From Lophius americanus (taxonomy: Eukaryota; Chordata; Actinopteri; Lophiiformes; Lophiidae): a stretch of 64,000 nucleotides of DNA. This document shows positions 12,950 to 25,114 of the stretch, one piece after another. The stretch covers positions 953,501 to 1,017,500 of the forward strand of contig JBBDHG010000014.1 in assembly GCA_037951165.1 (NCBI GenBank), read 5' to 3'. A model generated the notes under the pieces. That model was given only the letters and a program-made list of their open reading frames with translations, had not been told where the DNA came from and ran no database searches. The stretch's first letter is position 1. Each line of letters starts with the position of its first letter. Position numbers and translations under genes: made by a program.

Positions 12950-13420
12950 AATTTGGAGTGGACTTATTCTCCTGCTTGGGGGTCATTGTTTTGCTGCATG
13001 ACCCCGATCGGACATTCACTTTCAGAATGTTTAGGTTAAATACCATAATTCTTGTCTCCATCAATTATGGCAAGTCACTGGCACTGAGGCAGCAAAGCGT
13101 CCTCCCAACGTAGACTTCCACCCCCATTACTGACTGTTGGTATAATGCTTTTATTGGAAGATCATCCACTTCTGTGAAGGTTTATAGTTGTTCCAGCTTT
13201 ATACACTTCCAAGCTGGACGTATTTAAACCACCGCCTTCCTCAACGCTTCAGGAATTTCTTTTTGATTTTGGCATAGTGCGTAAACGGTGAGAGCCAGCA
13301 TCCTGCTTCCGAATATAATCCATGTATTCGATGATGGGATTCAACGGGGCTGGTAGATTTGAGGTCCGGCTGTGTCTAGTCCAGCTGGAACCAGTTATTG
13401 ATGCAGTTTGGTAGCTTTGG
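12950..13420 (-). pseudogene. Tc1-like transposase remnant, internally deleted
   Basis: The minus strand carries pieces of a Tc1/mariner transposase gene: the start region (ATG codon at about 13277, followed by a Lys-rich N-terminus) and, further on, the segment encoding the conserved region before the second catalytic Asp. The + strand shows GGGGTCATTGTTTTGCTGCA, CTGAGGCAGCAAAGCGTCC and TGACTGTTGGTATAATGC, all close to the reverse complement of the common fish Tc1 consensus. The paired-type DNA-binding region and the C-terminal DDE part are deleted, and frames are broken. Confidence 0.75.
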
Positions 13421-13479
13421 TAGGCCCAAATGGAACATCACCCATTACCTTTTGGTTCAGTAAAGACATCATATAAAGT

Positions 13480-16400
13480 ACTTCTGTTTTAGGTAAGTTT
13501 AGGTTGAAGAACCAGCACAGTTTAGAATGGGGTGCACAAAAACCATAAACCAGCAGGGGCCCAATATTTCTTCATAGCTCTGTATTTATTGTATGTATTT
13601 TTTGGTTTAGTACCCCGCCATTGTAGGAAATTCAGTCTTCATTCTCTATATATTATATTGTTGGCTGCAACATTCTGCCCCCTCAGCTATTAAATCCACT
13701 CTTATCACGGAGATGCTGCAGTGTGATAGTGCACCGTAAGTGTTAGTGTATTAAGATAAGAGGTACTACAGGATTACTGCAGCTTGTTCTCTGGGCTGAA
13801 TCACTCCTTTGTGCTTTAAAAACTGAACAATCACGCTTTTATTGGGCTGCTTGTATGGGTGCTGGGACCAGGAATTCACTCAGGTTTTGATGCGACTCAC
13901 AGTTATGAATTAAGCCTGCGTCTGAAACCATTTTGGTAGCACACCAGTTCTTCACTTACTTCAATATTTTCAGGAAGACCTTAATCTCTGTGGAGTTCTG
14001 CCTCTGACATCATGTATTCACAGGTCCTGTTCTCCTTTATTCACCTAAATACCAGGTCTTTGACATCTTGATTAAGTCATTATCCTGATTGGAGTGCTGT
14101 TGTGACAGGCTGTGATTGATACTCTGCTGGTGCAATGTAATTTCGTGTCTCAACCACTCATCTCTCCCTGTGCTGCTGTGTGTTTCATTCCTTTTCAAAA
14201 GTGTTGAGTAAGTCTTTGACTAAGCTGTTTCTTCCCCGAGGGTGTATTTCACCACAGTTTGAAAAGCATACCATGAATCACCGGCACACACCCATTCTGA
14301 GCAGTTATGTTTTTGCCTCTGCCTGTCATTGTAATTCGCTGTTGATTAACTCAGATTCACTCCTGTTTGAGTTGCAGATTAGCGACAACTCTGCTTCACT
14401 CCATTCAGCATGAGAACGCATAATTGCTGCAGCCCTCCCAGTAATCTCCCACCCAGAGAATATAAGAGGTCTCTTTTGTGATGTTCCTGCATGGAAGGTG
14501 GATTTTTTTTTCTTTTTTTAGAGTGAAGCTGCTTAAGAATGCACTAAATTCAGCCCCCCAGTGAATCAACAGTGACAGCTTCTTGCCCTGTGGGTGGCCC
14601 TTTCTTCTGTCTTTCAGATCAGGGGCATTTCCCTGGATGAGAACAGACATCCAAGTTCACTTAAACAAGAGCTCTGAGCCGTTATGCTCAACAATTAAAT
14701 GCATGCAGTGTTTACTAAGCCTCTTTAGATAAAACCATCAGATCATGTGTTGTTGGTTTTGTATGCACAAAGGACATGATGTACTTGTGGGGAAGAAATG
14801 CTCTGTTTGTTATTAAATAGTTATTACACATATTTATATTTAGATACTGAGAGAGACATGCTGTCTGTGCTTATGTGAAACGATACAGAGATAAAGTAGC
14901 ATATTAATCTGATTTTAAGGAAATAGTTTCCCATAGTTTTTGTTTTTTTTGAGATGGGTGAGAGGAGTGATAACATTATCTATAAATGAAAGGCTACAGA
15001 CAGAACCTATTCAGCACAAAGACTAGAAACACAGAAATGGCTAGCATGCATAATAATAACCTGGGTTCCACTGTATAATCAGAATCCCCTTAATAACGGA
15101 TTTATAAAAGGTTTATTAATTAATGGTTTATTGGTTTGGTTTATTATAAATCATTTGTAAACTGTAAAAAGCAACGTGTTATGTTATAACTTAATGTTTC
15201 AATGCATTTCTGTTGGTCATATTTCACACAAAAACCAAACCTTCTACACATTACAATCAACTCCCAAAGTCAGTGGGCTTTCATGGTTGAACGTTGGACA
15301 TACAAAAACAACAACCAGGCTATTTAAGAACTTTTTTCAGTGTTTATTGTTTTTGTTTCCATGGTTACAAGCTGTATTTAGGTTTGTTCTGAATGATATT
15401 TGATTACTATGAGGGGTTTGGGGGCGTATATCAAAAACTACACAACTCTGTTTACACATCTCCCCGCTACAGTAGAGCTCACAAGGGATATTTCTGGAAT
15501 GTTAAGCATTTTTTTTTATTTTGAAAATGTAACCTCTTCAGATATGAGATTAACAAGATTTGCAAGGAACAAGGACAGCTTTCCGCAATGGCGTGCAGAC
15601 CCAGATATTTTAGCAACACCTTCCCTTGGTCCGTAATGGGAAAGCAAACAGATGTCTTTCCACAATCTTTTAATATATTTAAATTACACCGACATAGGGG
15701 TTGTTCTCCTCTCACTATCCTGCTGTCAGTGATGTTGGTTATCTGGGGGAGATGGACAAATCAGAGTAGATTAAGGAATGTCATGAGCTGTGCGAGCTTT
15801 AACTGGAATTCCTGTCGTCATGCAACTTCCATGCAGTTGGCTGTGGTTTTCAATTAAACTACACATGGACAGTAATCTTCTTGTTATTTATCGTTTGGGT
15901 TGAAAAGATGTCCTGCTAAATTCCCTGATTGAAATTAAATCTAATTGACTCCGCTGCAGCAGAATGCCCTCCTCACCATTAAGCCAAGTTTCCAGTTGTA
16001 GAAGCAGCAGGACCTTTGTGTGCTCTCTGAGAGACTGATTGGACTGAAGGCATAGAGTCCCATCCCCCCATCCCCACAGGCCTGGAAGAGGAATTAGTCT
16101 ATGGAGCACTTTAGAAGAGGTGGCGGCAAGCTGGGGAACAATACAACCTGGGAACTGCTTGTGGTTCATCCGTCTCGTAATGTGACACACAACACCGGCT
16201 GTCGAGCTCGGGGCGCACATACAAAGGAAATAATTGGAAAGGCATCATGTCAGGAGTGAAGCTCACTGGAGACATTTTGACAGCAGAATCTGATGCATTG
16301 AGATCATCACAATAGACGCTCATTACCACAACATCTTAGGAATTTACACGTAGAATTCCTGACACCTTTTCGAGAGCTAATCGAGAGCGTATAGATCGGT

Positions 16401-17570
16401 CGATCCGTTAAAGGAATAATTTGTGAATATTCTCAGTCTTATTTATAAGCTAAAATCAGTCTCATGTCAGGTAAATATAATTAGGGCCACGGGCAGTTAG
16501 CTTAAGACACTGTAGACCACATGCTTCTATAAAGTACATTTATGAATACTATTATGGCCATGCCATGACACACCCCACTCTGCCTCTGATTGGCTCAGTA
16601 TGACAAGGACAGTTCTCATGTGAAAGAACTTTTACCCCATCTTAGACAGCTATGAGAGGCATTGACATTGTATGAATGGCAGCATAAAGCTTTCATCACT
16701 TTTTAAGTTACTCCCTTGCTTGTAAGCAAACGAAAAGCACCAATTACGTAATCACCGGTGATGAAATAAGACTGAATTTTTTTGTGTGCTTTGATGGGAG
16801 GAAGAATTTAACTCTCTTTCCATACAAATCACACAACTGCAGCCCAATGAAGACATTCCTGTAAAACGTCTTTGTTTACACATAATATAACAGCAGAGGC
16901 ACAACGCTGGCCAGTTTGCTATTTTAAATAGCAAGCAATAATGATTCATTAGCATTCAAGTAGTGCTTTCTAAAAGTTGGCAGCAACATTTGTTTTCCTT
17001 CCCTAAAACTTGGTTGTAGATCTTTTCCGCTGCTAAGGACTTCCCACTTGGCCCCACGATATGAAGACATTTGATAGGCCTCTTCTTGAGGTTAGCTGCC
17101 AACTGCTATTAGCTGTTTTTTAAATCATGTGGTTAAGAGCTGCACACATAATATGTGTCAGAATGTCACCCGCAGCCTGTTTATCCACCTCTCATTTCTA
17201 CAAATGAGCAGAGTCGGATAAAGGTGCGCCGGTCTTCCTTGAACAGGGCGTGTAAATGGGGCTTTTGGTGCCTATGGATAGCAGGTAGCTAGTTGTCTTC
17301 ACATGTGGCTGTATGCTAAGTAGCTGTAGTTTCATTTAGCATACCTACATTCCCCTGATCAATCATACTATCACTTATTGAGTCCATTTTCAGAAACAGG
17401 AATTTGGCCCACATATCTCACCAGTAGAGCTCTATGCCAAAATAAAAATAAATGCTAGAAGAGATGAAGAACACTTTTTAAATGTATCAGTCAGGGAAGG
17501 GTAACAGAGGTACTTCTTAGGCTCTTGAACTCCACAGATCCTCAGTGAGACATATTATCTACAAATAAAC
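13480..17570. other. Intergenic stretch, no gene recognised
   Basis: No coding exon or clear repeat is recognisable. The sequence at about 15890-16330 is less AT-rich and more complex than its surroundings and could be conserved non-coding DNA, but that cannot be judged without comparison. Confidence 0.45.
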
Positions 17571-17574
17571 AAGA

Positions 17575-17945
17575 CATGGAACAGTAGTGACCCTTCAGAG
17601 AGGTGATCCACCTTCTATAATTCCTTCAACAGCAGAGCGAAGGCTCATTCCAAACACAGCCTTCAACAAAAAGAACATTATACCCCGAGTCAAGTATGGA
17701 AGTTGAGGCAAGATATTGTAGGGTTGCTGTGCAGCTTCAGGCCCAGGGCCATTTGCCTCAAAATTCTGAAAGTGTAAGGTCATCAGTCGGAGCTGAAGCT
17801 AAAGCACAACTTGGTCATGCGGTAAATCAATGATCCCAAGCAGAAAAGTAAATCCACCTCCAAATGGATCACAAGGGATGAAAATAACATTTTTGGAGTG
17901 GACTTCTCAAAGTCTGGACTTGGGTTGCTCAATTAGCTCTATTTT
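17575..17945 (+). pseudogene. Tc1-like transposase remnant
   Basis: The + strand reads through a decayed Tc1 transposase: KNIIPRVKYG, then a GCCAASGPGPFA-like stretch, then NDPKQKSKSTSKW and a garbled version of the EW-x-SQSPDLNPIE box (GGAGTGGACTTCTCAAAGTCTGGACTT at 17896-17922). The catalytic Asp lies in the NDPK motif, as usual, but stops and frameshifts interrupt the gene. It is in the opposite orientation to the copy at 12950-13420. No flanking terminal repeats were recognised. Confidence 0.8.
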
Positions 17946-18509
17946 GCGTTTACTCGGGTTGCTGTTTTTGAATCTTAAATCATGTTTGCCGATCTGACAC
18001 AGATCCCCATAGTTTTTCACACCACAGTAACTGCAAGGTGGCGAGAGCAAAGTGGCTTTACGTCGAGATCCTGACTTGACAAGAAAATGATTCCTTAAAA
18101 GGAGAGCAGAAGCATTAATTCAATCCAGAATTGATTTCCCATCACAACTGGCTTTTACTCGCGGCCGTTTCTGAAGATCCAGTGATAAGTGATCAATTTA
18201 GTCCATGACCCTTGACCTTGTTGATTGAGATGGTACCTGTAACTTCGCAAATGAAGTGGGTGATGTTTAAAATTATGGCAACAAGGCGAACACCATACAA
18301 ATGTTCCAGTGAAGTCATGGAAATGCCAGCTGAAAGAGAGAGGGTTCAGTCTCATGACCGTCCACAGGAAACCCCCGGCAGGGCTCCTTTACAGCATCCC
18401 AGAGGTTTCTAACACACATGACGCCAAACAAAAGAGCGTTCAGACGATCGTCTGTCCTCCAGGCCTCTCCTGTCTTGAGGGCTAAACCTCTGCACGTAGT
18501 GATTTGTCG

Positions 18510-18702
18510 AGCTTTAGTCTCTTTAATATTTAAAGTAGTCCCTTCCAGGTCTCTGTTTTTTCTTCGTAGCAGGCACTGTAACAGATACATAACATGATTA
18601 CTCTGGATTACCTACTAGCATTGTACCATATGATACACAACAAATGAAAGCTGGTTTTTCTGCCACAGACTGACCAAATGTGCAAAACTGATGTTTGAAG
18701 AG
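18510..18702. repeat. Local direct duplication, copy A
   Basis: It aligns over about 190 bp with copy B at 19624-19810, with shared runs such as GCACTGTAACAGATACATA, ACAACAAATGAAA and TTTTTCTGCCACAG. The copies are roughly 80 percent alike by eye. They flank a LINE tail and a minisatellite, about 1.1 kb apart. Confidence 0.8.
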
Positions 18703-18829
18703 ACAATAGACAAAAATATACATCTAAGTTAAAATACAAGAATAAAGTGCATGCAAATATAAAGATAGGGGAGAGAGTCTGTTCTAATTTAAATAGTCCA
18801 GGTAGAAAATGTGCAAAAGTTGACCAGGT

Positions 18830-19140
18830 GCAGATGTGCAATAGTGCAATTAGAGGAACACACATGGTGTGTAGTTAGTTGGTGATTATCGGACACACAC
18901 GTGGTGTGTAGTGAGGTAGCAGAGTTCTGCGTTTCAGACAAAACACAGTCTCACAGTCTGCCACTGAAGGAGCTAGTCAGCGCTCCCACAGTCTCATGTA
19001 GGGGGTTGAGAGGTGTTGTCCAGGATGGACCTCAGCTTGGTTAACATTCTCCTCTCACCCGTCTCTTCCACAGAGTGCATGGCACAGTCCAGGACCGAGC
19101 TGGACCTCCTGACCAGCCTGTTGAGTCTAGTTACTTCAGC
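18830..19140 (-). mobile_element. LINE 3' fragment (non-LTR retrotransposon tail)
   Basis: On the minus strand the sequence encodes pieces like VLDCAMHSVEETGERRML and KLRSILDN, the conserved end of a fish LINE ORF2 (SVLG-x-PLDSVE...RRM-x-KL-x-S-x-LD). A stop-containing stretch corresponding to HPLHDTV-x-ALSSSF follows. The downstream tail has repeated TGTGCAATAGTGCAAT-like sequence, typical of these elements. Family not decided; only the C-terminal end survives. Confidence 0.65.
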
Positions 19141-19192
19141 TGTGCTACTACTCATACTTCTGCTGCTACTACATGCTGAAAGGATTCATACT

Positions 19193-19441
19193 GTGAAACA
19201 GTCCAGGTTCACACAGTGAAACAGTCCAGGTTCACACAGTGAAACAGTCCAGGTTCACACAGTGAAACAGTCCAGCTTCACACAGTGAAACAGTCCAGGT
19301 TCACACAGTGAAACAGTCCAGGTTCTTAGTGAAACAGTCCAGGTTCACACAGTGAAACAGTCCAGATTCACACTGTGAAACAGTCCAGATTCATACAGAG
19401 AAAAAAAGTCCAAGTTAATACAGTGAAACTGTCCAGGCTTA
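19193..19441. repeat. Minisatellite, 23-bp unit, 11 copies
   Basis: The unit GTGAAACAGTCCAGGTTCACACA is repeated head to tail. Units 1-3, 5 and 7 are identical; unit 6 is short by 2 bp, and units 10-11 are divergent at the right edge. Because 23 is not a multiple of 3, the array cannot hold one reading frame. A related unit and its right flank reappear at 21714-21890. Confidence 0.95.
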
Positions 19442-19623
19442 CTTTCACAATCAGACACTCTGGTTCCTGAAAAGTTTACTGGTTGGAAATAAATACAACT
19501 GGAGTAAATTTTGGATGAGTACACCCCATCAGATCTTGGTGCGGATCAGAATAAACACATGGGTCCAATCTTTTTATCCATTTTATGTCAGATTGCGAAA
19601 TGGGGCAATGCAGTGATCTATCA

Positions 19624-19810
19624 AGTTTTAGTCCCTTGAATTTATAAAGCAATCCTTTCCAGGTTCCTGTTTCATCTTATGCACTGTAACAGATACATAT
19701 ATGATTACTAGGAATTAACTACTAGCATCATACTATATGATAGACAACAAATGAAAACCTGTTTTTCTGCCACAGGCTGACAAAATATGCAAAATGGATG
19801 TTTTGACAGA
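19624..19810. repeat. Local direct duplication, copy B
   Basis: Partner of 18510-18702, in the same orientation; the evidence is given there. It lies about 180 bp right of the 23-bp minisatellite. Confidence 0.8.
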
Positions 19811-21415
19811 AAAAAAACATCAACATACGGAGAAAAATACTTTTACTAGATCAATTTTGGTGAAGTTTTGCAAATGCCTCATAAATGAAGTAGGATTTCT
19901 ATATTATTTATCCATCAATTCTCTGTAATCCTACATAATGGGATCGAAAGATCCGTTTGTACCAGAAAGGATTCAAATTTAGAAAAGAGTAAAAAAGAAA
20001 CAAGAGTCACTATGTTTAACAATCTTGACCTAATTTTTATTGAAGGAGGGACAGAGATCATGTGATACAAGACAAATGAGTACATTTTCATGCATCTGTG
20101 AATCCCCGTTTTTCTCCAGATTCCTTTGATGTAGCTTTTTGGTGCAGTAGTCAAGTCACATGTTTAGCCTGAGAGTAGACTTGGAGCCAGAGCTGTCTGT
20201 TTATTGGCGTCATTGTTTAATTGATTATTTCTTGTCTCTCGGTCGATCTAATGTTCATGAAAAAGGATTCCTCTCGAGCTTAATGCATGTTATGGTCATC
20301 TGCATTACTCCCATCCATTAAGCGTGGTAGATTTCCCTCGCTGACTTTGACAGGGCTCTCATCAGACAATCAAAATACAGCAAAACAAACATAACGCTCC
20401 TCTTCCTGCCCATCTGAACATCCCAAAAGAAAACTATTGCTGTGTCCAAAATCACTTCCTCTCTCACTGATTCCCTCCTTCTTCTGACAGAATCTCATTA
20501 GTGAGCAGTTAACTGAAAAAATATGTTATCATCAATGCCAGCTGTATTGTCTCATCTGAAAAATGTTTGGCATTGCATTTATGGGATTGTTACCCGAGAA
20601 TAGGGCACATGCCATCTGCACTACGTTTTTCACATTTGTGCACGTAAGTAAAATGCCAGAGGTTAAATGCGTACTATAAAATAGTGGGTAGCGAGTGATT
20701 ATGGAACCAAGCTTGTGCTCTGTGAGCTAAATGCTAAAATGCTAATATTAATGTGATGTTCACCAATTTTAAGTTCAACACTTTAAAATGCAACATTTGC
20801 TAATTCTGTGGTTTTACAACGCACATGCAAATGATACAAGAAAATGTGCAGCTTGACGGTTAATAGTTTTTTGGCATGAATAACAAAAAAACTGCAGAGA
20901 GGTTATAGAAACTAGAACTAGAAACTAGAAAAAGTACTCAGAGAAGTCAAGCCCCCGCCATGTCACAACACTACCCTAGGTAGACGTTATTGTGATCAGA
21001 ATCATTTAGATTGCTTTTTTTTTTTAGTTAAATTTCATGCATATGCGTCTAGTAATTTATGAGTTATGCCCAGTGTCTAAATCTACTGACAATTCCAAGA
21101 AACTATCAGTATCTCTCAAATACGCTCCAACCGTTTTTCTCTCCTTATTCTCTCGTGCCTCTCACTTCCGTGTTTCTGCTCAGAGCCCCCACCTCCACCA
21201 CCCCAAGCTCCTTTTTTCGTGTCTTCATATGATGAAAAATAAGGAAGATATAATAATCCCGGCTGTCACTGTTTTTTTTTTTGTACGAATGCAAAGAAGA
21301 TGTTTGGATCAACTTTATAGCGCTTTATCTCCCTTTTAAATTCATTTATCCACACCAGACCAAAACTGACTCACTGAGTTTCAAGACGGCACTTTCAGCA
21401 GAGTGCCACACTGTC
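19811..21415. other. Intergenic stretch, no gene recognised
   Basis: No coding exon recognised. The segment at about 20190-20400 has a complex, non-repetitive look with several homeodomain-like ATTA/TAAT cores. It is a candidate for conserved non-coding DNA only. Confidence 0.45.
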
Positions 21416-21595
21416 AAAGACATCAAAGCCATGAAGTTACATGTCACACAGACATCAAGACACATGCCAAAACATTATGTTATTTGTCAAAAAGACATCA
21501 AAGACATTGAGTCACATGTCAAACGCATCATAGACACTGAGTCACGTGTCAAAGACATCACAGTCTTTGAGTCACATGTCAGAGACATCAATACG
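21416..21595. repeat. Minisatellite, about 30-bp unit
   Basis: The unit is close to AAAGACATCAAAGACATTGAGTCACATGTC. Copies lie at 21416-21445, 21446-21488 (divergent), 21489-21520, 21521-21550 and 21551-21580, with a partial unit to 21595. Since most units are multiples of 3, a frame stays open through the array with a degenerate 10-residue repeat (DIK-x-IESHVK). That is best read as a by-product of the repeat. Confidence 0.85.
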
Positions 21596-21713
21596 TCTAC
21601 TACAACACTGGAAGTTGCTATAGCTTCATTGTACATGGTCCAATCTGACCCAAATGTTGAAAATGTACTTCTACCACTTACATTTTTATTCCTATAAATA
21701 CTTTTAGGATTAA

Positions 21714-21890
21714 AACAGTGAAACAATCCATGTTCATAAATTGGAAACCATCAAGGTTCTTTACACATGCCTCATTTTCACCATCAGACACACGAGACCC
21801 CATTTGATTTTGATGCAGACACGTGGATCCAACTGTTTTCTACTTTATCTCAAATGATGAAACAGGGCATTTGATCTCATTTCTTAGGGA
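21714..21890. repeat. Diverged duplicate of the 19424-19640 block
   Basis: It starts with ACAGTGAAACAATCCATGTTC, a diverged 23-bp minisatellite unit. It then follows the same order as 19442-19640: CACCATCAGACAC, ACCCCAT..GAT.TTG.TGC.GA, a TGG.TCCAA block, and a final A..GGGGCA/ACAGGGCA segment before TGATCTAT/TGATCTCAT. Similarity is moderate. Confidence 0.55.
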
Positions 21891-24589
21891 ACAATAAGAC
21901 CATAATAAGAGTGTTAAAATGTATTTGGTTGTTGCAAATCCAGTGTGGGTGAATAGATTATGTTTACAGGGCTATGCATTTTATTTTGGATAATGTTTTT
22001 AACTGAATCAAGAGGCATTATTGTACACGGAGAACTGAGTGTCATTATAGTTTGGAATGTAAACTTCATGGTGGCAACAGAGAACAAATTAGTGGGTCAA
22101 GAGTCACTTGGATTCATCCTCTGGGGACCATTAATGTCCTCCCAGAATGCCGTGATAATCCATCCAATAGTGGGACATTTAAGGCAGCAGACCAATCGGC
22201 AGCCTGACCAATGGACTGATAGCGCTGTCCCAGGAGGTCTGCTGCTGGTGTGGCTAAAAATGAAGATCTACAAGTCAACAAATTCTATAAGGACGTGCAA
22301 TTGCAGAGGAAACTCCACCTCTCTGGTGATAAAGCCGGCTCTGTGCCATATTAGCGCAGAAAATCTACATGAGTTGGGTCATGTAAACTTTAAAGGATTT
22401 GATGACTTGTTAACCAATCATGTGTCAAGCGATGATGCCGTATCCTATTATGGTGCTTTTCATTATGTTAGTAATTGTAATATTTAACATCTACTGTAGA
22501 ATGCTGCGATTGTGTTGATGTGCTCCAGTGCTGTCAGCTGACACGGATCTATCATGTAATGTGCTGCACAACAGGTCTTGTTTAAATGGGTTTGCAGTTT
22601 CTTTTATAGAGTAATGGAAAGATGATTACATGAATAAAGCCAGACCCTCTGTGATTCCACATGGCTGCCTGATTAGCCTTTTCTCACTGATGGAAAACAC
22701 ATGGCGTGCACACAGCTTGTCCATTTCAGGTTTTTGTGTGTGCGACACTCGGCAGCGTGAGGACTTGCTTTGGAGCCTCCTCCTTGAAGGGCAGTCATCA
22801 TCAGAAATCTGTCCCTTCCACTTCCCACTTTCCCTTGACTGTTATTTAGCTTTCCAATGGAGGCTGCCCATTCCCCTGGGAAAGAATGAGTGTGCCTGCA
22901 AGCAAGAATGCATGGGAGGCAATAGAGGAAGATGGAGGATGGTGAGTAGCTGCTGCTGCTTTTCCCTCTGTGTGAAAATGAGTCCATTAATTCAACCCCC
23001 TCCTTGCCTCTCCCCCAGCCCTCCCTGTGCCTGTTGTCTCTGTTTGTTAGCGAGATGATTCCTTCTGTCATGTCAAAGGCAACATTATCATATTCTTGTT
23101 GCCTGGGAAACCAGCGCTGAGAGAGACAACGACTTAAAGCCTTCGTGGTGTTTGAAGCTGGTAAACATGAAAGGTTATCCGTGGTGCTGTGGGAGTTGGA
23201 ATCCTAACATATCTGAAAGGGACTTATTAGTGGAATATTACTTTTTTGTTTTAGTTCACTGAGAAAAATCACTTTTGGCTGTTGGTATATTGACTAATTT
23301 CACTTGAAAAGCTAAGATCGTTAAAAAGGTAACATGTTAAATGTGAATGGAGGGCGTTGTGTTTTGACCTTAGTGTTTATTTTCTTCAAATTAGTCAAAG
23401 GATTAACAACTTTAAAATCGTTGACAAACCAAAATGTAACAGATGCTTTAAAAAAGGCTGCTTTAATAACTGATTTATAACATATAATTTGTGTTTGTAT
23501 AAAGTCCAGCTTTATTTATGTGTTGGAAGTCAACAGTTGGACTGCAAGATTGTGACGACTCCAATGGACTGTCCTCCCAAATCTGTTTATTGACATTTCA
23601 TGAAAAAATTACAACCGCGGGCTTTCACCATTCATTTATAACATATCCATGTTTATATGTGCGGAGCAGATGGCTAATTAAAAATTGAGAAACCCATTAG
23701 CATTTATTTATAGATCAGCTACATTTGTATACACATGCAGTAGTCCCAGGCACTGATTTCAGCAAGAGTGGCACCAAGTACATGCATACACACACATTAG
23801 ATAGGTTTTAATTTTGAATTCCTCATATCTGCTTTAACTACACTAACTACACCAACAAAACTGCATCTTACAGTTTTTACATTTGACTATAAATTCTATC
23901 CTTATAAAATTGAAAGTTTTACCCAATGAAACTTGGAAAAGGGGCATTTAAAAAATGAGCAGTCCAATCATAACTTGGCAAATTATTACTGTATTTAAGT
24001 CTTCCATACTATAAAACCAAAAAAAAGTGAATGCAGGTATCATACAATAGACAACAATGAATATTCAAAAATAGGAAATCATTGGTGGCAGTGTAGCAAT
24101 AATTCAAGCAGGATATAATAAATCTCTATTGAAATGTTTGGACTGTTTGAAATGTTTGGAAATATGGACTGCTTCGCTCTAAGAGCCTAAACTGTTTTAC
24201 TGTATTAACCTGGACTGCCTCGACTAACATTGCATTTTATGGCTAAAAAATGGTCTGAAGGAAAACATAGAAGAATACGTTTACTGAATTGTAGTGTAGT
24301 GTGTAGACTTAAAACCAAGTAAATAAAGAGATTTTAAATTGCTGAAGAAATTAGATATGACTAAAATATTGTTACGTTGGAGAGTAGACTCTACCTACCA
24401 TTTTTTTATTATGAATATACATGTTCTGTTTGTGACTATTTTATCTGATAATATGTTTGTAGCGTCAGGAGGATGGATGTAACCAGAAATGATGACATCA
24501 CGTTTGTATAACCTTGAATGCTGTACCTGATGACCTGTTAGTTACCGGTTAATGGTTGCTGTTCCTTATGAACAGCACTCTAATAAAAA
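21891..24589. other. Intergenic stretch upstream of znf609
   Basis: There is no recognised gene. A 175-codon open frame at 21960-22487 is discussed as a finding and not annotated as a gene. Just before the CpG block the sequence TGACATCA (24493-24500) resembles a CRE/AP-1 site, and AATAAA followed by an A-run (about 24580-24595) marks the left edge of the GC-rich block. Confidence 0.5.
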
Positions 24590-24609
24590 AAAAAACACGG
24601 TCCGATCAG

Positions 24610-25114
24610 CGAGTGTGATCCAGCTCCGGGTCTTTAGCCATGGGGGGCCGTGGATAGTGAGTCCGGTCCGGCTGTAGATCCGGATCCTGGATTTCGCTAC
24701 CGCTGCCGCTGCTGGTTGGCTACATTGTATCAGTTCCCACACCGAGAATCTCCACGGCGCCCATCCACACGGTGATCACGGAGGAATTAAACTGGATGGA
24801 GAGCTCTCTGCTGTGGGATTAACCGATAGAAGGTCTCGGGAGAGGACTGGAGTGGCGTGGGGCCAGTCTCGTGCCCTGTGGGGTCGGCAGTGCTCGGTGT
24901 GTCGGAGTGTGATGGCAGAAGTCCAGTGAGTCTCCGGCCCTCCATCCTCTCTGTGTCGGATGTGTCGGGTAGTGAGCTGCCGCTGCTCTCCGCTTCTTCA
25001 CGTTTCTACTGGTTTTCTTCTAATCCAAGGCTTTTACTCTGTTTTCGTTCTTTCCACGGAGTAGTCCCACCATGGACGGACTGTGGGTTGGAATAGGAGC
25101 TTCTAGTTAAGTCG
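24610..25114 (+). other. znf609 exon 1, 5' UTR (left end uncertain)
   Basis: The right end is set by the donor GTCG|GTAAGT, a near-perfect U1 match, at 25114/25115. The exon has stops in all frames and fits a leader rather than coding sequence. The left boundary is a guess from where the CpG-rich sequence begins. Joining to exon 2 at 58419 is inferred from the known ZNF609 layout (non-coding exon 1, start codon in exon 2). Confidence 0.6.
25072..25110 (+). other. Upstream ORF in exon 1, strong initiation context
   Basis: CCACCATGG is a perfect Kozak context. The frame runs 12 codons (MDGLWVGIGASS) to TAA 25108-25110, closing just 4 nt before the splice donor, so it lies wholly in exon 1. If the exon is in the mRNA as proposed, most scanning ribosomes would meet this ORF first. 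Confidence 0.6.

Noticed and set aside
22630..23071. Overlapping 142- and 132-codon open frames on opposite strands
   Set aside because: Neither has a recognisable domain or splice context, and overlapping antisense frames of this kind are common by chance.
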